Shown: positions 10,301 to 23,311, counted from the first letter of the stretch. The stretch is DNA of 64,000 bases from Colletotrichum lupini (GCF_023278565.1 NC_064676.1:6448001-6512000), one strand, 5' to 3'. The notes: a model not told the origin generated them from the sequence alone. Numbers and translations are program-made.

Positions 10301-13300
10301 TTAATCGACTTTGTGTTATTAATAAGCTTTATAAACGCATGCCCCTATCGTCGTTCGACTACTTCGAAGTGCTTACTACTAGAGATTCTGTTCTTTATAT
10401 TATTAAATATAATACCTAGTCGATCTATATCTTTTAGATATAAGAGAAATGGGGTATTAATAGGTAAAATATAAAAAGTTATCGTTCCGAAGTGCGTCTC
10501 TACTTTTACTATACCTAGGGCGACGATTTCTTTACTTAGGCCGAAACTAATTTTCGTAATACCCGCTATTAACGTATTAAGTATTACTAGCGCGATCTTC
10601 TATAGTACTTAAAATTGCCCTTTTCTTTTAGTTAACTATTATAATCCCTTAGTATCTAGGATAATCCTATAAAGTTTATCTAGGCCGTACCTTTCGCTTA
10701 TATAAAATACTTATATAAGCTTACTATTCGAGGGATCTAAGTAGTATAAAAAGGACCCCTCTAGCTACCTTTAGATTTACTTAGTACTATATTCCTTTTT
10801 TTTAAATATCGAGAGAGATAGCGTTTTCTCTTTAATCGTTAAGAAAATAGGCTTTAGCCCTATTAAATTCGCCCTTTTAGCTACCTCCGTATCCGTTATC
10901 TAAGGGACCTTCCCTTACTATCCGTAAATAAAAGCTTACTTATTAAGAGCTTTTACTACCCTCTGTTCGTTTAGCCTCGTATATCCTCTAGAGGCTAACG
11001 GGGTAAAAAAAGAGTAGTTAATATCGTTAATTTTATTATAATCTAATTCGTTAGTATAAGGGGTAAGATCTTCCTTATTTTCTAAATTTCTTATAGGGGG
11101 TATATGCTTTAGGCTACTACTTTAGCTACCGTCGCTAGGTTCTATACCCCCGGATCTGCCCTTATATATAACGAGGAATTAGTTAAACCGACGAAGGCTA
11201 GTTTTACTATCTACTACCCTCGACTTTTTATATTATTTATACGATTTAGTACGCTCTTCCTTAGAGTAGTTACTTAACTAATATCTATCCTTTTTATAAA
11301 TATAGTATTACTTCTTTTATTACCCTACCTATAAGTTAAATCTCTACTTATTTAACGAATCTAGGCCTCCTTACTAGCGATTACCGTATTTAGCCTCTTT
11401 TCTTTTTTTATTATACGTTTAATTAACTTAATATTATTAATAAGGGCCGTCGTACGCCTAGAAGTGGGTTTAGCGCAGCATTCTCGCTTTAATATTAAAG
11501 TTAGATCTTAGCCTCGAGCAGAGCGTCTCGTAGTTTTCGAGTACTTAGTATAAGGTAATTTTTATTTTTAATATACGCTAGACTACGGTATAAAGATATC
11601 CGACTTTTCGCTCGTTTATTCTCCTATTTAGCTAGGTTTTCGCTAGCTTATCGATTCGATCGATAAGCTCTTTAAGGATCTTTACTCGTAATTTACCCTT
11701 TATTATCCTAGCTATAAATACGAAAGAAATCGCTCGTAGCTTAGATAGGAGCTTTAGGTTCCTATTATAGGTCTCGAAGCGGCTTTAAATTACGTTAATT
11801 ATACTAAAAAAGTCGTTTCGATCGAGATTACGTACCGCTTCGTAGTAGTAATCGGAGGCTTTACTTATAAGTACGGTATTAATTACCGAATAGTACTAGT
11901 ATTCCCTAATTCTAACTTTTTTATAATAATTATAAAATATCGTTAGGGTTTTTTATAAGACCTTATACTTCCCCTTAGAATATAGTTTCTTTTTTAAGAA
12001 GATCTTTTTAAGGTTTATAAATTGCCTTATATTTGTTACTAGATTTTTAGTATTTATATGCGATCCTTACGTCGCTACGTACTATTAGTAACTTTAGGTC
12101 GTTTACCTCTTTTTTTATTAGCCGATCGGTACCGAATTTCGCGTTAATAGCGGTAACGAGTTATAAATTAAAATAGGCGAAATTATCGATTATCGTACTT
12201 TTAGTACTATATTTTGCCCCGGTATATCCTTTTATAATAATAAATTTCCGTTAGTAATTATAAGGAGGAAATCTAGGTCGTTTACCCTTTTTCTAAATTC
12301 GTTAAAGTAATTATACGCTCTATCGACCTAGGCCTAGTTTTATAATATAAATTCCTCTTTTATAATTATTACTATTAGTATTTTATATGGCTCTTGCGAT
12401 TATAATTACGCTAGTAATACCCCTCGCCCGTAGAGGAATTTATTAACTACTTTTATAATTCTTAGGCTTACGCTCGCGAACTATTTATCTAGCTAGTAGC
12501 TAAGGTTATTTATAATCTCGTAAAATAGGGGTTACCCCTATAGCCCTTTTTTTTTATAGACCTTAGTTAAATAGATTAATACCGCGTTAATTTACTTACC
12601 GTTAGGCTAATCCGCGATTTTATATATCTACGTCCTCTAATAATCTAAGTTAATATTTACCTATTTATAAGGGATTAGGATTCTATCTAGGATTAGGTTT
12701 TATCCTCTCTTTTTTTACCCTAACTTACTAAGGGTCGTGCTCTAGTTTATACTTATATTAGCGGTCGCTAGCGTATTTAATTTTAATAGGGATATATTTA
12801 ATCCGCGCGCGGGTCGTAATAAATCCGTGCTTTTACTACTTAACGAATTTATTAAGGTTTAGGAGATTCTCGTTTCCTCTCGCCGTCTCGTTACTGCTCT
12901 TATTTTTATTATTTCTAACGATTATTACTACCCTTCTAAATCGCTAGCTATCGTACTTACTAAGATCCTCTTTTTTATTTAGTAAAAAAGGGTAGGTTTT
13001 AATAGTTCTTTTTAATAATAGTAATAATAGACGTTTATATTATTATAAGAAGATATAGTGATTAGTCTCGGGATCTTTACTAATTACTAATTTCCGCTAT
13101 CCCGTATACTTCTAGCCTCCTAAGCCTCGTACTCTCTATAATCTCTAAATAGCTTTTTTAGTTAATTTCTAAGATCCGTAATACTCTTAGCTTAATACCG
13201 TTAGGACCTCTAAATCCCCTCCTCTCTTATTAAACCGTCTCTTATATTATATTCCTAAGTAATACCCGGGGGGTAATTAAGGGAGCTATAAGGAGGTTAT

Positions 13301-13807
13301 CTAGATCGTAGGCTTAAGGTCGTACTTATAAGATCCTTATAATAATAGACTTTCTTATATACTATAGATCTCTTAGCTTAATAACTCCTATAGGGTTACC
13401 TTCGCTACTAAGTAAGAATGTTTATATTTAGAGATCCCTTTTTTTAATCGCACGGTACTCTTTTATATTATATTTTTACTAATTTAACTAGTTAATTTCT
13501 AATTACGGGCCGGCTATAGAAAAATCGTTTAATAAAAAAGCTGCTCGGGGCGATAGCAAAAGGCTAGTTACTTAAGTAGTTCTATTAATTAACGTAATTT
13601 AACGTAGTAAACGTCGACCTCTTATAAATAATAAAGGGCTATGATTACTTAATTCCGTGCGGTATTTAAAAATCGCCTCTTTTTTTATCTACTTTTATAA
13701 AGTTAATTAGTATAAATCTCTTATCCCGTATAGTATTAAGAGGTCGTCTTTTTTATATAGCGAGATACCTTACCGATTTATAATAATAGAATTTAATTAC
13801 TAATTAG

Positions 13808-14004
13808 TATTAATATTCCTATTATAAGGTAGTTAGTTCGAACCGTAGTTAACGAAGAGATTAATTGAACTATATAAATATCTGCGTAGTAGGTATAAAA
13901 AGGAGGTTCTAACCGTAGGTTGGGCTAGCTACGATAATCGTAAATAGGGCCCCTAATTGGCCCCTGCGCAGTCGGCTGTATGCCGCGGTCGAATTGGACT
14001 TCTA
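13808..14004 (-). repeat. 5' LTR of copy B (197 bp), outer edge less mutated
   Basis: Same unit as 7162-7358. Its outer 60 bp still carry several TG and CA dinucleotides (for example GCGCAGTCGGCTGTATGCC), whereas the inner part does not. Mutation density therefore falls toward the gene island. Confidence 0.85.
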
Positions 14005-15174
14005 ATCCGATAATTTCCAAGGGTCGACGTCAAGTCGCATCATCATTGGCTATATGCTTGCATAGCTGCACCACCCTACATTGCCTGCCACAGTGGCTTG
14101 CCACAGTGGCTTGCCATCTGAAGGTGACATCTAGGGAAAATGACTGCTATTGATGGGCACGTGATGGGGTATCCTCTGAGTCAAGCGTTTAGCCTTGACG
14201 GTGCCGCCGACGAGAGCTGTGCCCCGCCCCCACATCCCGATCACTTGCTGTGTGGCTTGCCCTCTTCATAAAGTAAGGTACTTCGTCCTCGACGACTCGG
14301 CAGCGAACATGTATTCACTCAACGCTTTTTGTCTGCCACTGGGTCATTCCAGTCCTCTGTAGAAGGGGGAAATTGAGAAATGCTTTGCTGAAGTGTTCTG
14401 AAATTCGAAAGCACGTCATTGGCACGTACTTTGCACGTACCTTAGTTTGAAGGGTGTAAGTCACAACAACAGGATTGGCTGTGAAGTTCCGCCGTGATCT
14501 GACTGCAGTCTAGAAAAGCATCCTTTGTTGCAAAGTTCCTTTTCAGGGAGATGTTGTCTCCAATGAAGTACATCTCTTTGAAATGCATTGATAATGTGTC
14601 TGACTGCATGTAAGCTCTGCCACCACCAATCTGCAGCCCAGCCGTAGCCTGCTCGAGACTGAAATATCTGGTCAAGGAGGAGGTGAGCGTTATCCAATCA
14701 ATTCTGCTTGTAGTGCAACACGGCAGCTGGGGACTCACAGGTTGGCACGAATGGCCCAAGGCCCCTGGCATATATGAGTTCCTATGGAATCTGTTGGCTG
14801 GACTGGGACATTTAGCCTGCCAACAGGTCAACTCAACGCCTCAGACTTGCAGGCGCCAGCAAAGTGTTCAGATAACGCTGTAGCTACTAATCACTTGATC
14901 AGAAAGGGACCGGTGAGTATGTGTCTAATCTATAAGGTGGTGTCGTGTTGGAGCCAACAGAGGAATGCTCAGATTGTAGACGCCACTCTGGGCAGTATAC
15001 GACCCCGCTCTCAATGACGAGGGATAAAAATGAAAGCTTTGGCAATCCCCCCGCCAATGTCCAAAGTGAAAAGGGGCTGACTGTCGACACCACTCCCCAA
15101 TCCTCCGGGACTCAACGTAGAGAAAAAGGTCACCTCGCTCAAGCGATTATTACTTCCTCGGCATTCAATCTACA
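14005..15174. other. Gene-poor stretch upstream of the NLR pseudogene
   Basis: Normal base composition resumes directly at the LTR edge. A 13-bp unit (TGCCACAGTGGCT) occurs twice in tandem at 14086-14111. Several overlapping short open frames lie on both strands around 14440-15090, but none has a recognisable domain or consistent splicing. Part of this may be the old promoter of the NLR gene. Confidence 0.5.
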
Positions 15175-18100
15175 ATGTCAGGGGTTGAGATTGCAGGGCT
15201 CGTCACAGGGGTCATATCGGTCATCTGGACCATCCAAGAGCTTTACTCCGGCCTCAAGGATGAGAAGAACATACCCCAAGCCTTTCACGATATAGCAGTC
15301 AGACTCCCCCTCGTTGAAGATACTCTCCAAATCGCCAAACAGCATATGCCTGAGAATGCGGACGAGAAAGAATACCAAGCTTTGGAAAGCGTTGTCAAGA
15401 ACTGCAAAGTCAAAGCAGATAAATTGAGAGAGATTTTCAACGCTATGGGCCCTCCTGGGGAGCCTTAGTCCAGAATCGATCGCTACCGGGCCGTTGTGCG
15501 ACGCTGGGGTCAGGGTAATAAGGCTGAAGACTTGGCAAAGGGAATGATGAAAGATATGAAGACTTTGGCGATGAATCGTGTTATGCAGGCGGTAACGTCT
15601 GCCCAAGTGGCGTATCTCGAAGAAGCCATCAAAGAACTGTCCTGCGTATAGCCCTCGCTTACAGATGAGGAATATGCATCTTTCTCACAGTACCATAATG
15701 GCTCAGGCGATAATATTGGGAGAGACAAAGTCAAAAAAACAAAATCTGTTTTCGGGCACTGGCAATGCATACTTTGGTCCAGTCACACAGGGTACGAGTT
15801 AGTCGTCATCAACGCAGACTAGGTGCTGCCACCCAAATTGAACTCTAAGTAATTTTTTGATCAATAGTCTTGAACCAGAACCCTGAAATCCGGTCAGGGG
15901 AAAGAAGTGAGAGTACTTTCGACAGTAAGAGAGCTTTCTTGAACAAAAATACACACCTCGACAGTGAGGCTGACAGAGCGATTAGCTTGCTTGAGGCTCC
16001 TTCCAAAACTCGGTGCTATCGGAACGGAGATCGAGGACTGTGAGTCTGCGAATTAGATCTTAAAGAACGATACCTATCGAGAATAGTCTTCCTGCAGGCA
16101 TCAGCGAGACCCGGCCGCAGCCACGCTAATCCTCAGAGGCAAATTAGGAGTGGGCAAGTCTGTCTTGATAAAACAACTAGCAACTGATATCCCCCTGATC
16201 AGTGATAACCCCACCATACGAATCCACCATTCATTCCAGTCTATATCAGCCGGGGCCGATGGTTCACTGGGAGCGCGCCAGGATTCTACCATGCTATATC
16301 TATCCTTGCTTGCCAGCCTCGTTCGCGAATTTCCGTCGGAAGGTCGGGCTATGGCGAACTTGGCCGCTCGCCTACTTCGGATGACCGAATCAACTGTTGG
16401 AAGTGGGTACGATCTAACCCACAGTATCAAAGAAATCATCAAAGAGAACAAGCTTCGCCCTAATAGTCTAACTCGTTTCCGAATCTTTATCAATAGCCTT
16501 GAAGATTGTTTAGCAAATAACCCCTACCACGCCGCGACCGGCGATGGCCACATGCACAATGAGATATTAAAAGTACTCTCCTTTATTTCGAACTTACTAC
16601 CAGAGTGCCTTGATAAAGGTGTCGATATCGGTATATGCCTCTCCCGTGGATATTCTAGTGACTATGGAGCATATGAGCCAAAGAGCCGGACTATTGAGAT
16701 CGAGTCTCTATTGAGGGATGTAGTTAACCGATATATAATAAAGCGGGTCGATAGGCTGTGCAAATTAATGCTGACTAGTACCGAGGTTCTCGAGCTTTCC
16801 TCGAATCTGATATTGCGGAGTGTAAACGGTTTTCTTTGGGTAAATTTTGCTATAGAGCGAATTCTCTGTGCCAAGTTAACGTCAATAGCCGAGGAATATC
16901 GAGACCTCGCTAACAAAATTCCTGATAAGCTTGAAGACTTCTATAAACAGTCTGTTAAACAACTCTCACATGGTACGGCCCATGAGGACCTTAATTTTCT
17001 AAAATTAGTCCTTATAGCGGCCAGGCCGTTGAGTTCCGAAGAATTACACCTTGCCTCGATCTTCATCAAAGACAACTACTCCACAGGATTCCGGGAGTGG
17101 AAAATGAAGTGGGGAAAGCAAAACGAGGAACGTGGGTCTGCTTTCAGAGACCGAATAAGGCAATCAACCATGGGCCTTATTGAAGTTACTAAGATCGAAA
17201 CCAAAGCTCTGGTTCCGTCTAAGAGCCAAGTACTAATTTTAATTCAGTAGTACCTCCCCGCCACTGACGTATCTCGCTTTATCCATACCTTAGTGATTGA
17301 GTTTCTTCGTAGAGAAAAGGGGCTCAAGTACTACTTTCCCGACCTTTCGCAGGCCTTGGATATGCAATGCCACTTGTCATTCTTCTAAATCTATACCCGT
17401 GTTCTCGAATCTTACGACCTCTCTAACGAAGATAATGTCGGCTTGTTGGAGTATGCGTCTGCCTTCTGGCTACATCATGCACGAGAAGCCGGAGCGTTGT
17501 TAGAGACAAAACATATTTCTGACACGATGCTGAAATGCATAAACGTAGCAGATCTTCCTCGTGCGTCTAAACTCGATCACATCGTCGAAAGGCAGATCGC
17601 CCACCTGAAAACTACCAGAGCAAAAGAGTTCTTGCTACTACAAGGAGATGAAGCGACAAGTACATTAGATGGCAACGTTGCGAAACCCAGCATCTTGGTG
17701 ATGCTTGTAACCCTTGGATGTACTATACTCGTCCTGTAACACATCGAGCAGTGCAAGGTGTGTGGAGGATCGAGAAAATCCAATATCCCTTCCGTTGATC
17801 AGACATATTAGTCAAGTCAGGATTGGTAACTCGAACTCGCGCTCCGAAATGCGATTAAATGTAGTCATATCGATGTTGCGAAATTCTTGATCAAGCTGTG
17901 TGGTGGAAAGACGTTTCCTCTTCCCAAGAATGGAAGAAATTGCTCCATAGTTCTATTTTAAGCTTGTTATTTTGAGTAGCTTGAACTTGTGGAATTACTG
18001 CTCTCCGAGGGCGCCGACCCGACTGAGCGATCGCCCTGTACTTATGAATACCCCCTCACCGTTGCCATCGTGAAAAGTAATACGAACCTTATTGAAATTC

Positions 18101-18510
18101 TTTTATAGGGAGAAGAACATAAGAAAGAATGTATGCTCAAGATGCGCCGCCAGAAATCAGGCCACACTGCGTTGCACGTTGCTGTCAGTACGAAGCGAGA
18201 CCCGGAACAGAAACTCGCGGTGTTGAAAGCTGTTCTTAAACATGCTCCACATAGGATGGGACTACTCAAGCTAATAGATGTCAATGGCCACACACCGCCA
18301 AGTTTGGCCCGAGAAGAGCCTTGGAACAAAGAACCAGATCTCTTAGAAGCTTTAGCTAGGTTTAAAGAAGACGACAAGAAGGCGGCCCCGGCACCCAGAT
18401 ACGGCGCTGGCCTGGGAGCATATGCCCTGTCTCTAGTTCGTCCTCTTCCACCTCTTTTCATCTGCTTTATAGTAGCAGCAGCAGTGTTAGGTTTTTCCTT
18501 ACTTAGGTAA
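15175..18510 (+). pseudogene. Broken fungal NLR-type gene: SesA-like N-domain, sigma-like motif, NACHT, ankyrin remnants, C-terminal hydrophobic segment
   Basis: A decayed STAND receptor of the kind that controls fungal non-self recognition. Most segments share one frame. From 15175 it starts with M-S-G-V-E-I-A-G-L-V-T-G-V-I, typical of the NACHT/SesA-type N-domain. Near 15700 there is a glycine/asparagine-rich motif (G-S-G-D-N-I-G-R, then S-G-T-G-N-A-Y-F-G-P-V-T) like the sigma motif; its halves are in different frames across an A7 run (15733-15739). The Walker A loop G-K-L-G-V-G-K-S is at 16138-16161 and a Walker B-like F-I-N-S-L-E-D near 16480. Ankyrin-like stretches follow (17836-17958, 17989-18300), ending in a hydrophobic helix near 18450. 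Stops in the main frame lie at 15466, 15649, 17248, 17386, 17737, 17959 and 18106, all TAG or TAA, fitting CAG/CAA-to-TAG/TAA change. The segment near 17742-17797 is in another frame. Not functional as it stands. Confidence 0.8.
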
Positions 18511-19845
18511 ATTGTTCCCGGCCAATAAGGTCATTCGCGGGTTCCTTAATGATATGGAGCTCAGATCCACTACACTACACTCAGGGCAGTTATTTCTTTC
18601 CTTTTATTAGTGTGTATATGGCGGTTCTCGTAACTCACGATCACAATGTCAGGTTTCGCAGAGCTATCATGAATGAAGGCATTGGAAATATAGGTTTTCC
18701 TCGTGCTATGGGAAGGCTTGCTTTCTTTCTTGAGGCATGTGAATAAAACTCTGTTCCCTTCACCAGTGCTGTGCTTATTGGTCGCCTGACTACTGCCTCC
18801 TTCGCATTTCGTTCCGCCAATGGGCCTTGATTACAAACTCACGATACACGAAATATATTCACGCGAATCTCCGACGTACTTATCGGAATGCTATCACATA
18901 TCGTGATCATACTTGGCCAACGATATGCGGATGTATCATCCGTATCCCACAAAGTGACTGAACTCACGAAAAAGAAGCTTGTTTTCATTCGGTTATATGG
19001 CGACATGGCACCTTACTTTCCCGCCAAGAGCCCAGTCTTGTATCTGTACGCGGAATGTCGCGACTAGGAATGAAGGAGCAAGAATTGAACCAGCACGTAA
19101 CGGCACACAAAAGATCGTGCAGCTTATTGAGTTTCCTAGATCCAATCGAGACATTGCACACTTATGTGTATTGATTCTTAGTACTAAGCTATTGGAATAA
19201 CATTTCCCGCGTCGCAACTTATACAGCCCAATGAGAGAGCCTTGATATGCTTTCAACGCCAGAACAGTGCAAGTGGTCTTATGAGCACTGGCAATCAACA
19301 TGAGGAGACTGGCAAGCCGACTAACATCATACCTTGGTACATGCAGGCACCAATACAACCAGCACACCTGATCTGTAACATGAAGTCTGCGATCAGAAAG
19401 ATATCTCGTCTGGGCTAGGCTTAAGGAGTGAAATCTTCGGAAATGAACATTCAATCCAGTCATAGCCAGCATTCCATCATAATTATTCAATCGGGTCTGC
19501 CAGCGGTAACCAGGCGGGTTCCCACGTAGCTCGCGCTGGCGGCACGGCCGCTTTCGGAGTTGACGATACCGTAGTAGCATGTGTGGTCTTGGTTCTGTAA
19601 GCTACCTTGTATGTTTGATGGGTTTTCTTTGTCGTACTTCGTGGTGAACTTGGTAGTGGCAAACGCAGACAATGTTTTAAGGGAAACCAAGGCGATATAT
19701 AGCACCTCGTGAACTCATTGGATTCCATTGGGTGAAAGAAATCCAAATATTGAAGTGGTAGAGTCCCCATTTCATGACAAGTTTTGTCGAAGAAAAAGCC
19801 TTCGCCACTTGCTGTAATATAAATGTCGTAGTAGGATCCAGGGAC
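18511..19845. other. Gene-poor stretch, no supported gene
   Basis: Open frames on both strands (for example 18993-19580 minus) show no domain, codon pattern or splice-consistent extension. A short minus-strand frame near 19487-19705 has a hydrophobic beginning but no ATG. I cannot support a gene here. Confidence 0.5.
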
Positions 19846-20541
19846 CTATTTCAAAGAAAGCCAAGTAATTAGCCAGGTTATAGTAGAGATAATTCTGTTT
19901 TGGATTCGTACCGCGATTGAAGTGTACCACCGAGTGCGGTGTTTGAATGTCAGAGACCTGGTGCTCGCTTCTATCATAGAAAGCCCTCTCTTAACCCTGT
20001 GAATCGAGCAATCTAGGCCGTTCAGATCGGTTTCAATGGAATCTTGGTTAAAACAATGTGCACAAGCCTCAAAATGATCGCGACTCGGCCAGCCCTGGAA
20101 ACAGATGCATACATGATAATCCGGATCGTTGAAAGGGCAAACTTGGAAAATCCCTCTGAGGGTGCAGTCTGGGCACACTTTTGGCGAGACTCCGGTGATC
20201 AAAACCTCTCGCGGCGCAATGCATTGAAGGTCTTCCGGGTTTAGTTTTTCAAGGACGTCCTCTGGGTAGTAATCGTCATGGATTCGATCATTGATGATGC
20301 GACAGAGGTTCTCCTCATAGTGATGATCGATCCTGACGCAATCTATAAGCTCTGTTATTGAGCTTCCTTTGACAATGCAGCGCATTGCCTCCTTAGGGTC
20401 AGAATTTTTTGCGCATTCCTTGGAGTCGAACTGAAGTCTCGGACAGGTGTCGATCTTCTGGCTATGGGCGGCCATTCCAAGAAACCGTTCTAAGAACAAT
20501 CCCAAGGCTAGAGGCCATGCGCAGCTTCTGGATAGTCGCAT
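19846..20541 (-). CDS. Cysteine-rich secreted protein, 231 aa, function unknown
   Basis: A single-exon reading frame beginning with a likely signal peptide: two arginines, then a hydrophobic stretch W-P-L-A-L-G-L-F-L, cleavage probable near A-A-H-S. The mature part has 14 cysteines, concentrated in a central block (V-C-P-D-C, Q-V-C-P-F, H-V-C-I-C, E-A-C-A-H-C) that looks disulphide-linked and extracellular. The first half, with spaced cysteines and an acidic D-D-Y-Y-P-E-D segment, has no family I can name. The last 35 residues (R-T-R-W-Y to W-L-S-L-K) are basic and hydrophobic with no cysteines, so the real 3' end might use an intron I could not place. It lies alone between gene-poor stretches near a dead NLR. 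Candidate effector or surface protein; inference only. Confidence 0.6.
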   Translation of the reverse strand: MRLSRSCAWPLALGLFLERFLGMAAHSQKIDTCPRLQFDSKECAKNSDPKEAMRCIVKGSSITELIDCVRIDHHYEENLCRIINDRIHDDYYPEDVLEKLNPEDLQCIAPREVLITGVSPKVCPDCTLRGIFQVCPFNDPDYHVCICFQGWPSRDHFEACAHCFNQDSIETDLNGLDCSIHRVKRGLSMIEASTRSLTFKHRTRWYTSIAVRIQNRIISTITWLITWLSLK

Positions 20542-23038
20542 ACTGTTCGAAAGTCACCGCATAATAGATTGAGAAGAGTACGGGATACCGAAGACCAAGA
20601 ATCTGAACTAAAACAAGATGTAGTGGAATGTTTGAGTGACAGGCGTCGTCTCATGTTATATAGAGAATCAGCAATGGACGCCACAAGGATCAAGAGACGG
20701 ATTGAGTACGATAAAGTGTGACCACTAATTCTGACCGCACTGCCCTTTCCATCTAATGAACATGATTGTGGCTGCTTATACTTTGCAAAGAGGCATTTTT
20801 CCTCGGTCAAGTGTTGGCTGAGGGGGGCATCCAGCAGTATCAATACCACCTTCTGTTTAAAGCTTCATGATGGGTTTCACAGCATAAAGGATTTTCCAGT
20901 CCTACTGGGCTCGCTGTGCGGTGGACGCAGCCCTTGATTTGTTGGCTGGCTGTCTGACTAAAACGTTATTGCATTTTCATGCATCTATGATGATTGGCTT
21001 TGTGAACGAATGCTCTGATCGGCTCGGAAACGATGGAACCATGGATATCGGTGGGCAATCTGTCTTCCACCAACAATCAGGATGTACTTCTATGGGATAC
21101 AGAATCGAGATAGAATGGACTTGAATGCACGTCGTGTTTGAAGCCCAACAGTAAGCTTGCTGTGTCAAAGCGGATGGTCATATGGCATCAATCGTAATAT
21201 CGGATCATTGGGGACTGAGAATGCAAAGAGAATCTCCACGCCATCCGCAGGACGCCCACATCCCGTTCAGGATGTCTTGGTGTTACCAAGGTACAATCGG
21301 ATACTTGTGATTGCATGCTTACATGTACAGGTATACTCCCCGAGGGTTATAAATAGTAGTAGTGTTAGGTATTGCTTAGAATCACCAAGGATGCCTAAGT
21401 ACCCACGGAGCAAAGTGCTAAAGTAACCAACCAATCATACATTCCCCTTTGAAGTGTGGGCTGGCCGTGTTGCATGCTCGCCGTGTGAGATGGTTGCCAC
21501 TCCTGCGGCCATCTACCTAACCCTCAATACCTTCAGTTAGTAAACTAGACAGAGCTTCCAAGCACAGTGTAATGGCAGTAAGTCATCGATCTTATACACA
21601 GAGATAACGGTAAGTATGAAACGCAATATAATCATCGACTATGCTCGGAGGTTATGTCTGCTTTGACTTGTCGTAGTCTAGAGACGATCTACACATGCAC
21701 AGCCTCATATGGGCTGAATCAACGCGCAGGCGCTTTTAGTAAGCCACCCCGGACACTTTACTCTTCGTCAGTCACTGCGCAACCCTGTGAGTATTATCTA
21801 GAAGCTGTTGTCGTTCAACGGTCAATCACAAACTGAAGCACACCACAAACTAAAGCCACACGACCAGATCTGCCGATGGTGAGAACCCTGCATTTGTCAC
21901 CTGTCACGTTTCGACCTCACCGCTGGACAAGGAAGGAGTAAATGCCTAAGAGATCATCCAAGATTTCCAGTACGTCAGTCATCTAATCGATGAGAATTGT
22001 GCACAACAATACTGTATTTCCATCCTGTCTAAGATAATGCTATCATCCGTGGCAGCAGAGTCGGGACATGCGTCTAAAAACAAATGTCATAATGGGGCTC
22101 TGGCCCAATACCTGAGCGCTAGGAAAATCCTCTGTCACGGAAAACGACGGCAGCTATCGAATGGATATGAATAGTCGTCGTATTCGCAAGATCAAGCCGT
22201 AATACAGCGTTGAGGGTCTGTTCCAAGGTACATAATGTCTCCACGGGGGGAAGAGTGGGTGTTAAAGTTTCACGGTGGTAAGGGATGTTGTTTGGCTTCA
22301 GGTAAACTTCTTGAATAAGGTTTGCGGAATAGAGAATGCTTGGCATCAAAAAGGCGGACGATCGGTTCCTGTTGTGAAGGCTGAGAAGGTGAACGAAGAT
22401 CCAAGAGTTTCGCGAGGCGATCACGTATGAGACACCAAACCATTTTTTCTCAAGCACAATCGAGAGAATGTGAGGAAACAGGGGCTCATATACCTCACTG
22501 AAAGACTAGATGCTCAATTTTGTAGCTGGGCTGGATGGCGTAACGTTCGCAGCCGGCTGATCCGGATACCAAGCCACCAAGTTTCCAATCTTTTAAGACG
22601 AATAATCATCTTAACATTACAAGCAATCAGCTCAAATCACTAAGAACTCCGGCCTGAATGACAGGTAAACCCTTTCTTCTTGACATAAAGATTACTCCGA
22701 GGCCACTTCATTGATCATTTTGACAGAGCACCACGTTGGTGAGTAGATATTGCCTCCGCCATGATCCACCAAAGGGCGAGTTTAGCCCTACAACGGTGAC
22801 TACAGGCTAACCGATCAGGTGCACTTATTAATCTCTCATATCCTCAAGAGGGAGACAATGTCTGGGAGGCCAAGCAAATTCAGCTTCATCGAAACCTAAC
22901 TCCAGGAGATAACCAGGGCCGCCTTTCAATTGATTGGAGCTTCGGTTCGATCAAGATTTGCCCTTCCAAGCCTTTCACTGCATGAGATACAAACATACAG
23001 TATCTTATGAGTACAATTGAAACATTTTCCAGTAAATC
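20542..23038. other. Long gene-poor stretch, about 2.5 kb
   Basis: Balanced base composition without RIP bias and without LTR or TIR ends that I can match elsewhere in the window. Open frames are short, overlap on both strands and lack domains. A stretch near 22854-22983 can be read as a coherent hydrophilic frame and might be a relic exon linked to the remnant at 23039, but in a different frame. Confidence 0.45.
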
Positions 23039-23311
23039 GTGGCTCATTCTTTGACCTGGCCAATAAATTCTCCAATTCCACAGCTTAGCGGCTACGTAGA
23101 GACCGATACGTTTGAATTCGGCCTAGGTTTTACCCTCACTGGCATGGGCCTCGGCTACATCTTTGGCAATCTCAAGAATGGCATCGCCATCAAGATCAAT
23201 CTCCTTACTACCAAGGGCCAGAGTTGAATTAACCTCAAGAATGGTAACGAGGTCTGGGTCTATCTAGACGCCAAGATAGTCTTTGATGGCAGTTACCAGG
23301 GATATTACTAG
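23039..23311 (+). pseudogene. Remnant of a small beta-rich glycine-patterned protein
   Basis: The frame alternates hydrophobic and polar residues with repeated glycines (T-F-E-F-G-L-G-F-T-L, G-N-L-K-N-G-I-A-I-K-I-N). It meets a TGA at 23225, then resumes in the same frame with I-N-L-K-N-G-N-E-V-W-V-Y-L-D and ends at a TAG at 23309. The two L-K-N-G units on either side of the stop look like repeats of one beta-hairpin, so the stop seems secondary. The pattern resembles small fungal proteins of unknown function with L-K-N/D-G repeats. No ATG start in frame; an upstream stop lies at about 23033. Confidence 0.35.

Larger units (their letters stand above)
7162..14004 (-). mobile_element. Ty1/copia-family retrotransposon (copy B), both LTRs present, RIP-dead
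   Basis: A 6843-bp element in reverse orientation with 197-bp LTRs at 7162-7358 and 13808-14004. Read on the minus strand it has the same order as copy C: gag-like region, GAG-pre-integrase (F-G-H-P) and integrase, reverse transcriptase, RNase H. That is integrase before RT, as in Ty1/copia. Every frame is closed by stops created by TA-rich mutation. Relative to C it lacks about 515 bp in the gag region (around C 42675-43188) and about 50 bp nearby. No matching target-site duplication was found. Confidence 0.85.

Noticed and set aside
14442..15093. Several overlapping short frames before the NLR pseudogene
   Set aside because: They overlap on both strands, show no shared domain and cannot be joined by convincing introns.
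18993..19580. 195-codon minus-strand open frame
   Set aside because: Composition and lack of domains, and the absence of plausible splicing partners, suggest chance. The hydrophobic pattern is irregular and no start context supports it.
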